From a virus: DNA of 33,067 nt. Shown piece after piece: positions 13,371 through 20,704 of this stretch. The stretch lies in IMG/VR virus record IMGVR_UViG_3300022934_003416, positions 1 through 33,067 of that record. One strand, written 5' to 3'. Each line of letters starts with the position of its first letter. Position 1 is the stretch's first letter. The notes beneath the pieces were generated by a model, which had not been told where the DNA came from, made no database searches, and saw only the letters and a program-made list of their open reading frames with translations. Position numbers and translations under genes: made by a program.

Positions 13371-14567
13371 CTATTCTACCACATTTAATGAATCTTGTAA
13401 ACCAGCGTTATAGTCAATAGTTTCAAGATAAATAAAATTAATTCTCATGTTAATACGAGCTTTAATTGTTTTTTCATGTTTTGGCAAATATTCTCTAAAC
13501 CATTTTTTCTCTGCTGCGGGTGTTGGGTGATACATTACAACTACAGCTTTCATTTTCTTTGGAAAGTCTGCAGAAATTTCAAGCAAACGATCTAAACGAA
13601 AACCGCCGGAAGAAGCATGTATAGCAACAGTATCTTTATCTCTATATTGCTCAACAATACTTTCTAATTGTTTCTTACGTTTATCTTTCCAATTAATCCA
13701 TACTGCTCCAGGAGGAATAGCAATAGAATTTTCTATTTGTGTTTGTGCAGTTGTGATAACACCATTAGCTGCTTTTTTAGTAAATCCCCAGCTTAAAAGC
13801 TCTTGAATATTTTGTTCAGAACTAATTTCTAATCCTTCTTCATTACGTTTTAAAATAAACTTAATGGCATCATCTTTGTTTACAGACAAAGCAGGTTTGT
13901 CTGGTAAAGGATTCAAACGATTAGCAAGAGCTTCCAATTCAAGAGTAGTAAATGCTTTGTACGCAGATTTTGGAATGTATTGTACAGGAAGATACTTAGC
14001 TCGTTTTGACATTAACGTAGCAGTGATGCGGTGGTTTCCATCTAAAATTAGATGTAATCCTTTACCATTATAATCTTCTAAAACATTTACGGGTTCAAAA
14101 TCGCTAGTATCACCATTTAAGTCATCGATTTTTTCTTTAATATTTTTTAAATGCTTAGAGTCAATCTCATTAAATCGTACTTGAAATTTATCATAGGCTG
14201 CGACAGAATCTTTTTCAACTGATTGAATATTAAAAGACTTATTTAAAATTTGTTCTTGTAGTGTATCGAGTGAAGGTTTAATAAATCCTTTTAAATCTTT
14301 ACCCCCACCATTAGATTTATTATAATATTCAGAGTTATTTCTGGCATCAACTTCAAGTAGCATTTTTCTCTCCAAAGCTATCATATCTTGCGTTGTCCCG
14401 TAGGCAACTATTTCACGTTTTAACTCTCCTCTAGCAAAAGCTTCATTCATTTCTTTAGAAGTTGCAGAGGTGTCATATCCATCATATTCACTACCAGTAT
14501 GATAGCCAATATATTTTTTATTATTTACTGTGTTTGTCCACAGATATACAAATGCTTCATAATCCAT
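13371..14567 (-). CDS. GIY-YIG endonuclease fused to a ParB-like domain
   Basis: This is a 398-aa protein with two domains. Residues 1-90 are GIY-YIG-like: FVYLWTN at 6-12, KKYIGYHTG at 17-25, a catalytic Glu candidate E66 in ALERKMLLEVDA, and YYNKSNGG at about 81-88. Residues about 120-200 are ParB/sulfiredoxin-like, with LILDGNHRITATL at about 173-185 and VQYIP after it. The C-terminal 200 residues contain AIHASSGGFRLDRLLE and are unassigned. GIY-YIG nucleases in T4-like phages are often homing endonucleases (Seg family), but the ParB-like domain is not part of that family. It has a promoter of its own and is not overlapped by its neighbours. It could be a homing enzyme, a nuclease against competing DNA, or a DNA-processing enzyme. 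Confidence 0.8.
   Translation of the reverse strand: MDYEAFVYLWTNTVNNKKYIGYHTGSEYDGYDTSATSKEMNEAFARGELKREIVAYGTTQDMIALERKMLLEVDARNNSEYYNKSNGGGKDLKGFIKPSLDTLQEQILNKSFNIQSVEKDSVAAYDKFQVRFNEIDSKHLKNIKEKIDDLNGDTSDFEPVNVLEDYNGKGLHLILDGNHRITATLMSKRAKYLPVQYIPKSAYKAFTTLELEALANRLNPLPDKPALSVNKDDAIKFILKRNEEGLEISSEQNIQELLSWGFTKKAANGVITTAQTQIENSIAIPPGAVWINWKDKRKKQLESIVEQYRDKDTVAIHASSGGFRLDRLLEISADFPKKMKAVVVMYHPTPAAEKKWFREYLPKHEKTIKARINMRINFIYLETIDYNAGLQDSLNVVE
13373..13401 (-). promoter_or_regulatory. Early-type promoter of the sugar and dCMP operon
   Basis: -35 TTTACA (13401-13396, preceded by GG), a 17-nt spacer ending TGTGG, -10 TAGAAT (13378-13373). It lies inside the last ten codons of the GIY-YIG/ParB-like gene and starts the transcript for the Nmad1-like gene at 13347 and the genes after it. 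Confidence 0.83.
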
Positions 14568-14573
14568 AATATA

Positions 14574-14602
14574 ATACTACCATATTTCTTTTTAAATGTA
14601 AA
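14574..14602 (-). promoter_or_regulatory. Early-type promoter of the GIY-YIG/ParB-like gene
   Basis: -35 TTTACA (14602-14597, preceded by GG), a 17-nt spacer ending TATGG, -10 TAGTAT (14579-14574). It sits in the 40-nt gap after the primase-like gene and ends 7 nt before the ATG at 14567, so the transcript would be nearly leaderless. Confidence 0.75.
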
Positions 14603-14607
14603 CCATT

Positions 14608-15549
14608 TTATGCATTTTTATATGCATATTCTAAAGCTCTATCAGCCTCTACTTCAAGTGGACGATTAGCATACCAATTACCAGTTTCAGAATCAAGCTC
14701 ACGACACAAATCTGCTATTTCTTTAGATGTAATTGGATACTTATTTTGCAAAGCTTTACTTGCAACGGCTACCATAATTTGATACATCTTATGGTACCAT
14801 CCCGTATTACTTATAGTTTTATATTCAGCCTCAAGTCTACGAGGAAAAAACGGGCAATCACGATATCCAGTCCAAGTAATATTAGTATTGTCAAGTTGAG
14901 CTTTACGATATTCTATAATTTGATTTTGCAAATCTTCAGGCAATCGATCAAGAAAAGAAGAGCTTGCTTTTTTCTCAACATAATCATGTTTACTCATTAA
15001 TTCTTCTGGATTTATATAATCGCCAAAATTAGAAAAGATAAAGTTGAAAGCGCCAGAGTATTCACCAGGTATATAATACATGCGTGATAGGTCTTTAGTT
15101 TGTTTATCACCAATGGATCCAAGTTCTGTGTTAAGTGCGTACCAGAAATGTTTGATGTTATCTGATCTAATTCTTGTTTTAGTTGGGAAGACCATACGAA
15201 ACTTTGGTAAGTCAGATTTGCTGCTTGCAGTAGAATAACAAACAAAAGTGTATTTACCATAACGACTAATAAGCTCATTTTTTAAGTCACCCTTAAATTC
15301 ATGATCGTCAACATCAACAGCACACCAACCTCCCCAATCAACCACATTTTTGTTTGACCTAGTCGTGTTAGGCTCATAAGTAGCTGGTGATATAAGTTGT
15401 GCATCTTTTTTACCTTTCTTATGTACTTTAGATAAATCATATAGAAATTTCTCAAACTCGTTAAAGCTCGAGAAATCCATACGCCGATGTGTTTTATTGT
15501 CATATACTGACTTAAAAACTGTTGTTGAGATCACCGTGGTTACCTTCAT
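14608..15549 (-). CDS. Archaeo-eukaryotic-type primase-like protein
   Basis: This 313-aa protein looks like the catalytic part of an AEP (PrimPol-type) primase. The metal-binding DxD is D79-x-D81 in AVDVDDHEF. A second block, CYSTASSKSDLPKFRMVFP (104-122), has the Y-x-T-A-S...R-h-h-h-P form seen in phage and plasmid AEP primases. DLSRMYYIPG (about 153-162) provides a third acidic/Arg block. The helicase domain common in such proteins is absent. The remaining 130 residues are helical and unassigned. T4-like phages normally use the DnaG-type gp61, which could lie outside the window, so this may be an extra or replacement primase. It follows gp43 in the same operon. Some uncertainty remains over the family. 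Confidence 0.65.
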   Translation of the reverse strand: MKVTTVISTTVFKSVYDNKTHRRMDFSSFNEFEKFLYDLSKVHKKGKKDAQLISPATYEPNTTRSNKNVVDWGGWCAVDVDDHEFKGDLKNELISRYGKYTFVCYSTASSKSDLPKFRMVFPTKTRIRSDNIKHFWYALNTELGSIGDKQTKDLSRMYYIPGEYSGAFNFIFSNFGDYINPEELMSKHDYVEKKASSSFLDRLPEDLQNQIIEYRKAQLDNTNITWTGYRDCPFFPRRLEAEYKTISNTGWYHKMYQIMVAVASKALQNKYPITSKEIADLCRELDSETGNWYANRPLEVEADRALEYAYKNA

Positions 15550-15922
15550 GGTTAGGACCTTTCCATCCTCCAGGCTTCAATAAATCTGGCAAGCCAAATG
15601 GATTAGGGCGGCCAGGTTTTACACCAGCTTTTTTATCCATGTTAGCACGATAAATTTCATCCCATGCTTTATTTGCATCGACATTAAATACATCAAGCGT
15701 ACCAATCGCAAAAACACATAAGTCAATTAGACCATCTACAATTTCTTCGGCATTTCCAGTATTTAGTGCTTGTAGTGTTTCATGTAATTCTTCATTAATC
15801 ATTAACATACGAAACATAAGATACTTACGCATCAATTCTTTATCATGTTTATTTTTTTCAAACCATTCTTTGACGCCATATTTATTATGCATCATGTAAA
15901 TATCGTTTGCCCAATCGCTCAT
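15512..15922 (-). CDS. MazG-like nucleotide pyrophosphohydrolase
   Basis: Predicted to hydrolyse nucleoside triphosphates to monophosphates. The 136-aa protein has the metal-binding helices E45-L-H-E48 and E60-I-V-D63, continuing GLIDLCVFAIGTL, spaced as in MazG and dUTPase-like all-alpha pyrophosphohydrolases. The C-terminal tail (from about 105) is rich in Pro and Gly and looks disordered. MazG is common in marine phages, where it is thought to adjust nucleotide or alarmone pools. A phage of this type should need a dCTPase to exclude dCTP, so that is one possible role. It overlaps the primase-like gene by 38 nt. Confidence 0.78.
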   Translation of the reverse strand: MSDWANDIYMMHNKYGVKEWFEKNKHDKELMRKYLMFRMLMINEELHETLQALNTGNAEEIVDGLIDLCVFAIGTLDVFNVDANKAWDEIYRANMDKKAGVKPGRPNPFGLPDLLKPGGWKGPNHEGNHGDLNNSF

Positions 15923-16614
15923 ACTTTTTCTCCAGTTAAAATTTCAAATGTATCTTTCCAATCTTTTACTTGGATAGATTTACAGTCTTTATATTTTTCT
16001 AAGGCTCGTGCTAAAGGATAATCATTACCACCAAGTTGCATACTATCACCAAAGAATGTAATTGGCTTTTCAACCCACTCAGCAACCTGGCTTTTATCTG
16101 CACCAACAGGATAAATGTCAATTCCAGTTTCACCTGCAACCTGTGCTTCTAAACCAAATTTATTTCTAAATTTTTCTGCTATAATTTTCCTTTCACTTTT
16201 ATGCTCATCCCACTGTCTATACATGGCTCTATCTTCAATATTACAGTTACGACCAACAATACTAAAATTTACCATACCCGGTCTTTCTTCAATATGTAGT
16301 CCAGTTTTTCTATAAAACCTACTACTATCTAATTCATTTAGTAACCATTTTCTAGCACTATCTGGTAGTCGCCAATCATTTTCTTTTACACTTCTATTTT
16401 GTTGCCAAACAGAATTACCAGAACAATTATAAACCATGTATGCGAGATTGTACAATGGTTCTCCAATTTGTTCAATAGTTTTTTCTCTATCTGAACCAGT
16501 TACAAGATAAACACAGTTATGAGTAGCAAAGTGTTCAAACCAAGCTGCAAACTGTGAATCCATTTTTCTCCTACTTGGAGTAAGTGTTCCATCAACATCA
16601 AAAATATAATTCAT
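15919..16614 (-). CDS. Phosphomannomutase-like HAD enzyme
   Basis: This 231-aa HAD-superfamily protein is of the eukaryotic-type phosphomannomutase kind (Cof/IIB cap). DVDGTLTPSRR starts at residue 6, with catalytic Asp pair D6 and D8. LVTGSDREKTIEQIG lies at about 37-51, YNCSGNSVW at about 82-90, and FSIVGRNC and TGIDIYPVGADKSQ later. ITFFGDS-GGNDYPLA near 185-200 is the acidic motif IV. The enzyme would interconvert mannose-6-phosphate and mannose-1-phosphate, the precursor of GDP-mannose. A sugar phosphatase is the alternative. The ATG overlaps the gp43 stop (ATGA), so polymerase and sugar enzyme share translation, an odd pairing. Confidence 0.85.
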   Translation of the reverse strand: MNYIFDVDGTLTPSRRKMDSQFAAWFEHFATHNCVYLVTGSDREKTIEQIGEPLYNLAYMVYNCSGNSVWQQNRSVKENDWRLPDSARKWLLNELDSSRFYRKTGLHIEERPGMVNFSIVGRNCNIEDRAMYRQWDEHKSERKIIAEKFRNKFGLEAQVAGETGIDIYPVGADKSQVAEWVEKPITFFGDSMQLGGNDYPLARALEKYKDCKSIQVKDWKDTFEILTGEKV

Positions 16615-19148
16615 GCAAAAAACTCCTCAAGCGTTGCTTCTTCTTTTAGTGACCAACCAACAGCTTCTAATATAGGAGTAATTGGTTCAATAAAAGTTTT
16701 TTCAAATTGTGTGTCATAGTCTATGTATTTATGAAGGTTAAACTCAGGTGGCAAATATTCAGGAAAAGATATAACATTTTCACGAATAGGATTAGGCATG
16801 TTTAAATAAGTAAATTTAATCTTTTCACCTGATTGAATAGCGCCGTAACGTTTATCTAATGCTTTATCTTTTAGTTCATGGTTATAAAGTAAAGCACCAC
16901 GAACATGAATAGGTGTTCCCTTAGCATATATGTTTTTACGATCTTTCCATTTATCAATTTGGCTTACACCACGAGGAAAAGAAACTTTTTCAGGGGGCAG
17001 GCTTTTAAACCAATCACGAAACTCATCAATAAATTGACGTGTAGATTGCTGATCTCCAGTTACCATTATTTTAAAAATTGCTTTGAACTTATCACGTACA
17101 ACTTCGGGTGTAGAAGATTTAATTGCTTCAATACCCATAATCTTTAACTTAGGTTCAGCATATTGTACACCTTCATTGTTATGCACATTTAGAATGTATC
17201 TTTTTTTCGCAGTCCAAATACCGCGGTCAGCTATGACTTCACGACCCATTTCCATACGAGGGGTAAAGGCATTCATTTTATGGAAAAGTTTGTCATAAGC
17301 TGCCGCGATAACTTTTTCAAAGTGATCTTGACAAATTTTATCAAGAGCTTGAACTGGATTATTAGGTTTTAATTTATCAACAAGAGGACCCATGTTAATA
17401 TAAACAGAGTCAGTATCAATAGCCAATACATAATCTTTATCTGTTTTAAGTATCTTATTCATTTCTTCGTTAATGGCTTTTTCTGCCCACTTAATCGAAA
17501 GTTGACCTGTTAAAGTAACAGACTCAGCAAGTGCATTATCAAAATACTTAAAATATTTGTTAGCTAATGCACCATAAAGAGAATTAAGCAAGATTTTAAT
17601 TGCCATCTGATTATTTTCTAACTGATTAATTTCAGCTTCAAGATGTTTAGCATGTGTTTTCTCATATTCAGATTTAGCATCCAACATCTTACGTTTAATT
17701 TGTGAACGTTCAGCATAATAATCTACAATTAATTCTGGAATAATACCTTGCTTATCTTTTACAAACGGTACACCTGAAGCTGTAACAGAATATGTATCAT
17801 CAACTTTATCATTATTATTTAAATACTTTTCTGGTCCAGAAGGAAATCTAATATGACGATTACGTAACAAAGTTTCTGGAGAAATATTATATTGAACAAT
17901 AATATTAGGATATAGTGAGTTTAAATCAAAAGACACTACCCAATCATGACCACCTACTTGAGGATCTTTTACATAACCGCCTGCAATTGATTGGCGATTA
18001 TCAGAATCAGGATTACCAACAATAGCATAAGGAACTTTTTGAATTTGATTAATAGGTGATACAATCTTTTGACTTAACAGTCTACGATAAATAATCGATT
18101 CCCAAATACTTGTAGTTCCAAACGTGTCATTAAGATTAACACCACCTTTATAAGCCATAGTTAATGCTAAAGAAATCAAACCCATTTTCTCGTCGATACG
18201 ATCAACAAGCTGAACGTCTTTAATATTATAGTCAATAAACTTTTGATGGTTTTCTTTGTATAGCGTATATAGATTACCAAACTCTTCATAAGATAATTTT
18301 TTTTCACCTAACACTACATAAGCAATATGGTCAAGTTTATATGATTCTTGTGGACCATATGAGTATCCAAACTTTTGAAATAATTCTAAGTAGTCTGCTT
18401 GTTGAATACCAACAATTTCATATCCAGGTAATTCACGACCACCTTTGAATACATTACGTTGATTAACTAGTTTCCAAGGAGACAAACGTTTAACTGCTTC
18501 TTCAGATCCAAGCAAACGAATACGATTTACAAGATATGGAATATCAAAGAAGCGAGTATTCCAACCAGTAATTACATCAGGAAAATTCTTAGACCAGTAA
18601 CTAATAAATTTTACTAGAAGATCTTCCTCAGACTCACAATGGTGATATTGAATCAGTGCTCCGTCAAGGTCCAGTTCAGTCTCAGCAGGATCGTAGGCAT
18701 CTAAACCCCATACCTGATAGATTGTAGATTTACTAGACTTAAGAGCGATTGAGATAATAGGATACGCAGCTTCTTCAGGTGTAGGGAATCCATCATCACT
18801 TGCAACCTCAATATCGAAGTTGACAACGTTTACATGATTACGTTCAAACTGAATATCATTTGGAAACTTTTCCGTAATGAATTGATGAATATAGTTTGTA
18901 GTACCGTAAGCTTTAAAGTTATCCATTTCTTCGTATGTTTGAAGAAAGTCTTTTGCCTCACGCATGTCAGCAAAAGATACAGGTTTAATATCATCACCAT
19001 CAAAAGACGTCCATTCACTTGGATCTTTTGATTTTACAAATAGTGTTGGTTGAAATTTAATTCGATCTGAAATCGATGTACCATTGTCCGTATAACCACG
19101 ATACAAAATAGAATTGCCATAACGATTCACAGAAGTATAGAATGCCAA
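16611..19148 (-). CDS. 43: DNA polymerase gp43 (family B)
   Basis: Replicative DNA polymerase with proofreading. The 845-aa protein has the Exo I site FDIE with D112 and E114, the same numbers as in T4. Exo II is in TGWNTRFFDIPYL near 218, and Exo III is in YNIKDVQL near 310. Polymerase motif A is SFDLNSLYPN (about 405-415), motif B is KILLNSLYGALANKYF, and motif C is AIDTDSVY. The C-terminus LEEFFA resembles the clamp-binding tail of T4 gp43. It is slightly shorter than T4 (898 aa), with no intein or break. A GGAGG site is close to the ATG. The promoter at 19174-19202 is interleaved with a terminator hairpin. In T4, RegA lies directly upstream; here about 5.9 kb of other genes separate them. 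Confidence 0.96.
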   Translation of the reverse strand: MAFYTSVNRYGNSILYRGYTDNGTSISDRIKFQPTLFVKSKDPSEWTSFDGDDIKPVSFADMREAKDFLQTYEEMDNFKAYGTTNYIHQFITEKFPNDIQFERNHVNVVNFDIEVASDDGFPTPEEAAYPIISIALKSSKSTIYQVWGLDAYDPAETELDLDGALIQYHHCESEEDLLVKFISYWSKNFPDVITGWNTRFFDIPYLVNRIRLLGSEEAVKRLSPWKLVNQRNVFKGGRELPGYEIVGIQQADYLELFQKFGYSYGPQESYKLDHIAYVVLGEKKLSYEEFGNLYTLYKENHQKFIDYNIKDVQLVDRIDEKMGLISLALTMAYKGGVNLNDTFGTTSIWESIIYRRLLSQKIVSPINQIQKVPYAIVGNPDSDNRQSIAGGYVKDPQVGGHDWVVSFDLNSLYPNIIVQYNISPETLLRNRHIRFPSGPEKYLNNNDKVDDTYSVTASGVPFVKDKQGIIPELIVDYYAERSQIKRKMLDAKSEYEKTHAKHLEAEINQLENNQMAIKILLNSLYGALANKYFKYFDNALAESVTLTGQLSIKWAEKAINEEMNKILKTDKDYVLAIDTDSVYINMGPLVDKLKPNNPVQALDKICQDHFEKVIAAAYDKLFHKMNAFTPRMEMGREVIADRGIWTAKKRYILNVHNNEGVQYAEPKLKIMGIEAIKSSTPEVVRDKFKAIFKIMVTGDQQSTRQFIDEFRDWFKSLPPEKVSFPRGVSQIDKWKDRKNIYAKGTPIHVRGALLYNHELKDKALDKRYGAIQSGEKIKFTYLNMPNPIRENVISFPEYLPPEFNLHKYIDYDTQFEKTFIEPITPILEAVGWSLKEEATLEEFFA

Positions 19149-19173
19149 AGTGTTACCTCCATCTTAGGATTCT

Positions 19174-19202
19174 ATTCTATCATAAAAAAGGGGTGTTGTA
19201 CA
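19174..19202 (-). promoter_or_regulatory. Early-type promoter of gp43, overlapping a terminator
   Basis: -35 TGTACA (19202-19197), a 17-nt spacer, -10 TAGAAT (19179-19174), 26 nt before the gp43 ATG. Unlike the sister sites it lacks GTTTAC and TGG, because the -35 is built from the loop and stem of the terminator hairpin at 19184-19207. Confidence 0.65.
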
Positions 19203-19207
19203 CCCCT
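19184..19207 (-). terminator. Intrinsic terminator after the 62-aa gene
   Basis: On the minus strand, an 8-bp stem AGGGGTGT / ACACCCCT with a 3-nt loop, directly followed by a run of T. It ends the transcript of the 62-aa gene (stop at 19214). There is no T run in the other direction, so it works leftward. Confidence 0.8.
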
Positions 19208-19213
19208 AATTTG

Positions 19214-19402
19214 TTATTGATTGATAATTCGAGAAAAAAGATTTATGTTGTTGAGATCACCAGTTACAGTGATTTCTGGATTCCCACCACCAGGACCATT
19301 TGCAATAAATGATTTTAGAGTGAGTTGATATTTTTCGATTAATTCAAGAAAATCACCAAGTGGACAATCCCAAGCACAATCAAAAGTATATTCAGCAATC
19401 AT
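19214..19402 (-). CDS. Small hypothetical protein
   Basis: This 62-aa protein is of unknown function, with no recognised motif. The N-terminal half looks helical (GDFLELIEKYQLTL) and the C-terminal half has a Gly-Pro-Gly-Gly turn followed by strands. It has a perfect AGGAGG ribosome-binding site before ATG 19402, its own early-type promoter at 19428-19456, and a strong terminator just after its stop. It is thus a one-gene transcription unit, which argues that it is real and expressed early. Confidence 0.75.
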   Translation of the reverse strand: MIAEYTFDCAWDCPLGDFLELIEKYQLTLKSFIANGPGGGNPEITVTGDLNNINLFSRIINQ

Positions 19403-19427
19403 ATTAGTTCCTCCTTATGATAGAATC

Positions 19428-19456
19428 AGTCTACCACAGTTTAAACTAAATGTAAA
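19428..19456 (-). promoter_or_regulatory. Early-type promoter of the 62-aa gene
   Basis: -35 TTTACA (19456-19451, preceded by GG), a 17-nt spacer ending TGTGG, -10 TAGACT (19433-19428). It is followed by the AGGAGG ribosome-binding site of the 62-aa gene. The -10 is the weakest of the set. Confidence 0.72.
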
Positions 19457-19465
19457 CCACTTTTT

Positions 19466-19696
19466 TTACTTTTTTTCTGAAACAAACTCATAAAGTTTTT
19501 CAGCTTGTTCTTTAATTTCCTCTGGAGTAATTGCTTTTGGAACGTATTTCTTATAAGCTTCTAGTGCTTGTTCTGCGTTCTCTTTGTACATATCCATTGC
19601 TTGATGAGCAAGTGACATTTGCATATCATATTGCTTGTCTAGCATTTCTTTTGCCATTGCTAGAACATCTGTACGGATTTGATAAGGGTTAGACAT
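19466..19696 (-). CDS. Small helical hypothetical protein
   Basis: This 76-aa protein is predicted to be almost entirely helical (IRTDVLAMAKEMLDKQYDMQ, then AHQAMDMYKENAEQALEAYKKY), rich in Ala, Met and Glu, in a phasin-like or coiled-coil style. A similar small protein beginning MSNPYxIRTD is, to my recollection, common in marine T4-like phages, but I cannot name a function. A good AGGAG site precedes ATG 19696. It lies between a terminator-like hairpin and the promoter of the 62-aa gene. Confidence 0.72.
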   Translation of the reverse strand: MSNPYQIRTDVLAMAKEMLDKQYDMQMSLAHQAMDMYKENAEQALEAYKKYVPKAITPEEIKEQAEKLYEFVSEKK

Positions 19697-19726
19697 ATTA
19701 TTTCTCCTGTGTCTGTGTTGTAATCA

Positions 19727-19747
19727 AAGGGGCCATAACAGCCCCTT
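19727..19747 (-). terminator. Terminator-like hairpin after the 60-aa gene
   Basis: Stem AAGGGGC / GCCCCTT (7 bp) with a 7-nt loop, 17 nt after the stop of the 60-aa gene, then TTTGATT on the minus strand. The T run is interrupted, so it may be a partial terminator or an mRNA end-stabilising hairpin. Confidence 0.55.
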
Positions 19748-19763
19748 AGCTAAGTTTCTTCTA

Positions 19764-19946
19764 TTAGCTTTTCAGCTTTGCAACCTGCATCATGCAATTC
19801 TTAGCTAGATCATATTGACCTTGGCTTGCAAAATGAGCAGCTGCTCTGCTATATCCAACAACTTCAGTCCATCTTAAAAAGCCAGCCCAAAGTTTTTGGA
19901 ATGTTGAACGATGATCGATAGTAACTGTTTCAGTATAAAAAGCCAT
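19764..19946 (-). CDS. Small hypothetical protein coupled to the DUF1127 gene
   Basis: This 60-aa protein of no recognised family contains a polar N-terminus and a helical core (FQKLWAGFLRWTEVVGYSRAAAHFASQ). The start overlaps the DUF1127 stop as TAATG, and a hairpin follows the stop. It is therefore the last gene of the Hsp20 transcript. The aromatic and Ala-rich helix could bind a partner protein or membrane surface; this is only an impression. Confidence 0.68.
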   Translation of the reverse strand: MAFYTETVTIDHRSTFQKLWAGFLRWTEVVGYSRAAAHFASQGQYDLAKNCMMQVAKLKS

Positions 19947-20170
19947 TAGACAAATCCTCTTAGGTTAGGGTTAAAAGGTGCATCAACGTTTGTTCTTTTC
20001 ATTTCTGCATCTTGTCTAGCGATGGCATAGATATCGCCTCTGTTAATACCAATGTCGTTCAATTCTTTATCAGATAGCTTACGCAATTCTTTTTCTGTTG
20101 ATTTAATTGCTTTAGCCATATAATAATCGTTAATTAACTTCTTGAAGAAGTTGTTTAGTGTCTGTGTCAT
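19946..20170 (-). CDS. DUF1127-family protein
   Basis: This 74-aa protein has residues 24-50 matching the DUF1127 (YjiS-like) pattern: STEKELRKLSDKELNDIG, then INRGDI, then IARQD. The domain is widespread in proteobacteria, particularly alphaproteobacteria. Small DUF1127 proteins there have been linked to RNA binding and phosphate or sRNA regulation. Presence in a phage suggests capture from the host, or mimicry of a host regulator. It overlaps hsp20 by 41 nt in another frame, so the two are co-expressed. The family call is firm; the role is unknown. Confidence 0.82.
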   Translation of the reverse strand: MTQTLNNFFKKLINDYYMAKAIKSTEKELRKLSDKELNDIGINRGDIYAIARQDAEMKRTNVDAPFNPNLRGFV

Positions 20171-20594
20171 TTGCTAATTCCTCGTAATGACCGATTTCGA
20201 TTTTACGAGGACGCAAGGCTTCTGGGATTTCGTATTTCAATACTACTGACAATACCCCATCCACTAAGTCTGCTCCGTTTACGTGTACGTGTTCCGACAG
20301 CCTAAAGGTGCGTTTGAATTTCTTCGTAGAAATACCACGGTGAATATACTCGCGACCTTTTGATTTATGTTCTCCACTTACTGTTAGTGTACGATCTTTT
20401 ACTTCAATTGTAAGCTCATCTCGAGAGAACCCCGCAACAGCAAGTTCAATCAAATAATCTTGATCGCCTGTTCTAAGAATGTTGTGAGGTGGATAATTAT
20501 CTTGAGCATGTTTTGCTACGTAATCAAGTTCGTTTAGTAAATGATCAAATCCAACAAAAGCTGAAGATGGAAAAAGTGATTGTACGCCTGTCAT
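20130..20594 (-). CDS. Hsp20 small heat-shock protein
   Basis: An alpha-crystallin-type ATP-independent holdase of 154 aa. The crystallin domain runs from about residue 42 to 130, with YLIELAVAGFSRDEL, LTVSGEHKSKG, RGISTKKFKRTFRLS and the closing GVLSVVLKYEIPEA containing the typical G-V-L. I chose the ATG at 20594 over an upstream frame extension (to 20645) because AAGGAG lies 6 nt before it. Hsp20 genes are common in marine T4-like phages, where they probably help fold virion proteins. A perfect T4-type late promoter lies 60 nt upstream, in agreement with late expression. Confidence 0.92.
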   Translation of the reverse strand: MTGVQSLFPSSAFVGFDHLLNELDYVAKHAQDNYPPHNILRTGDQDYLIELAVAGFSRDELTIEVKDRTLTVSGEHKSKGREYIHRGISTKKFKRTFRLSEHVHVNGADLVDGVLSVVLKYEIPEALRPRKIEIGHYEELANDTDTKQLLQEVN

Positions 20595-20653
20595 AGTTAT
20601 CTCCTTTATACAAGCAAGATTAAAATAGAGCCGGACCATCCGCACTCCAATAG

Positions 20654-20661
20654 TATTTATA
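20654..20661 (-). promoter_or_regulatory. T4-type late promoter upstream of hsp20
   Basis: The minus strand reads TATAAATACTATT from 20661, an exact match to the extended T4 late promoter recognised by gp55 with the gp45 clamp. It is 60 nt before the hsp20 ATG, in a 110-nt gap. gp55 and gp45 are both encoded in this window. Confidence 0.8.
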
Positions 20662-20704
20662 TAGTTATAGCTATACCAAATTTAAATAGCCGGTATTCAT
20701 TTTT

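Noticed and set aside
16611-19148. Intein or split in DNA polymerase
   Set aside because: All exonuclease and polymerase motifs follow at normal spacing, and the protein is shorter than T4 gp43.
20662-20704. Terminator between hsp20 and the radical SAM gene
   Set aside because: The CCGG-centred sequence is only an imperfect palindrome and has no following T run in the leftward direction.
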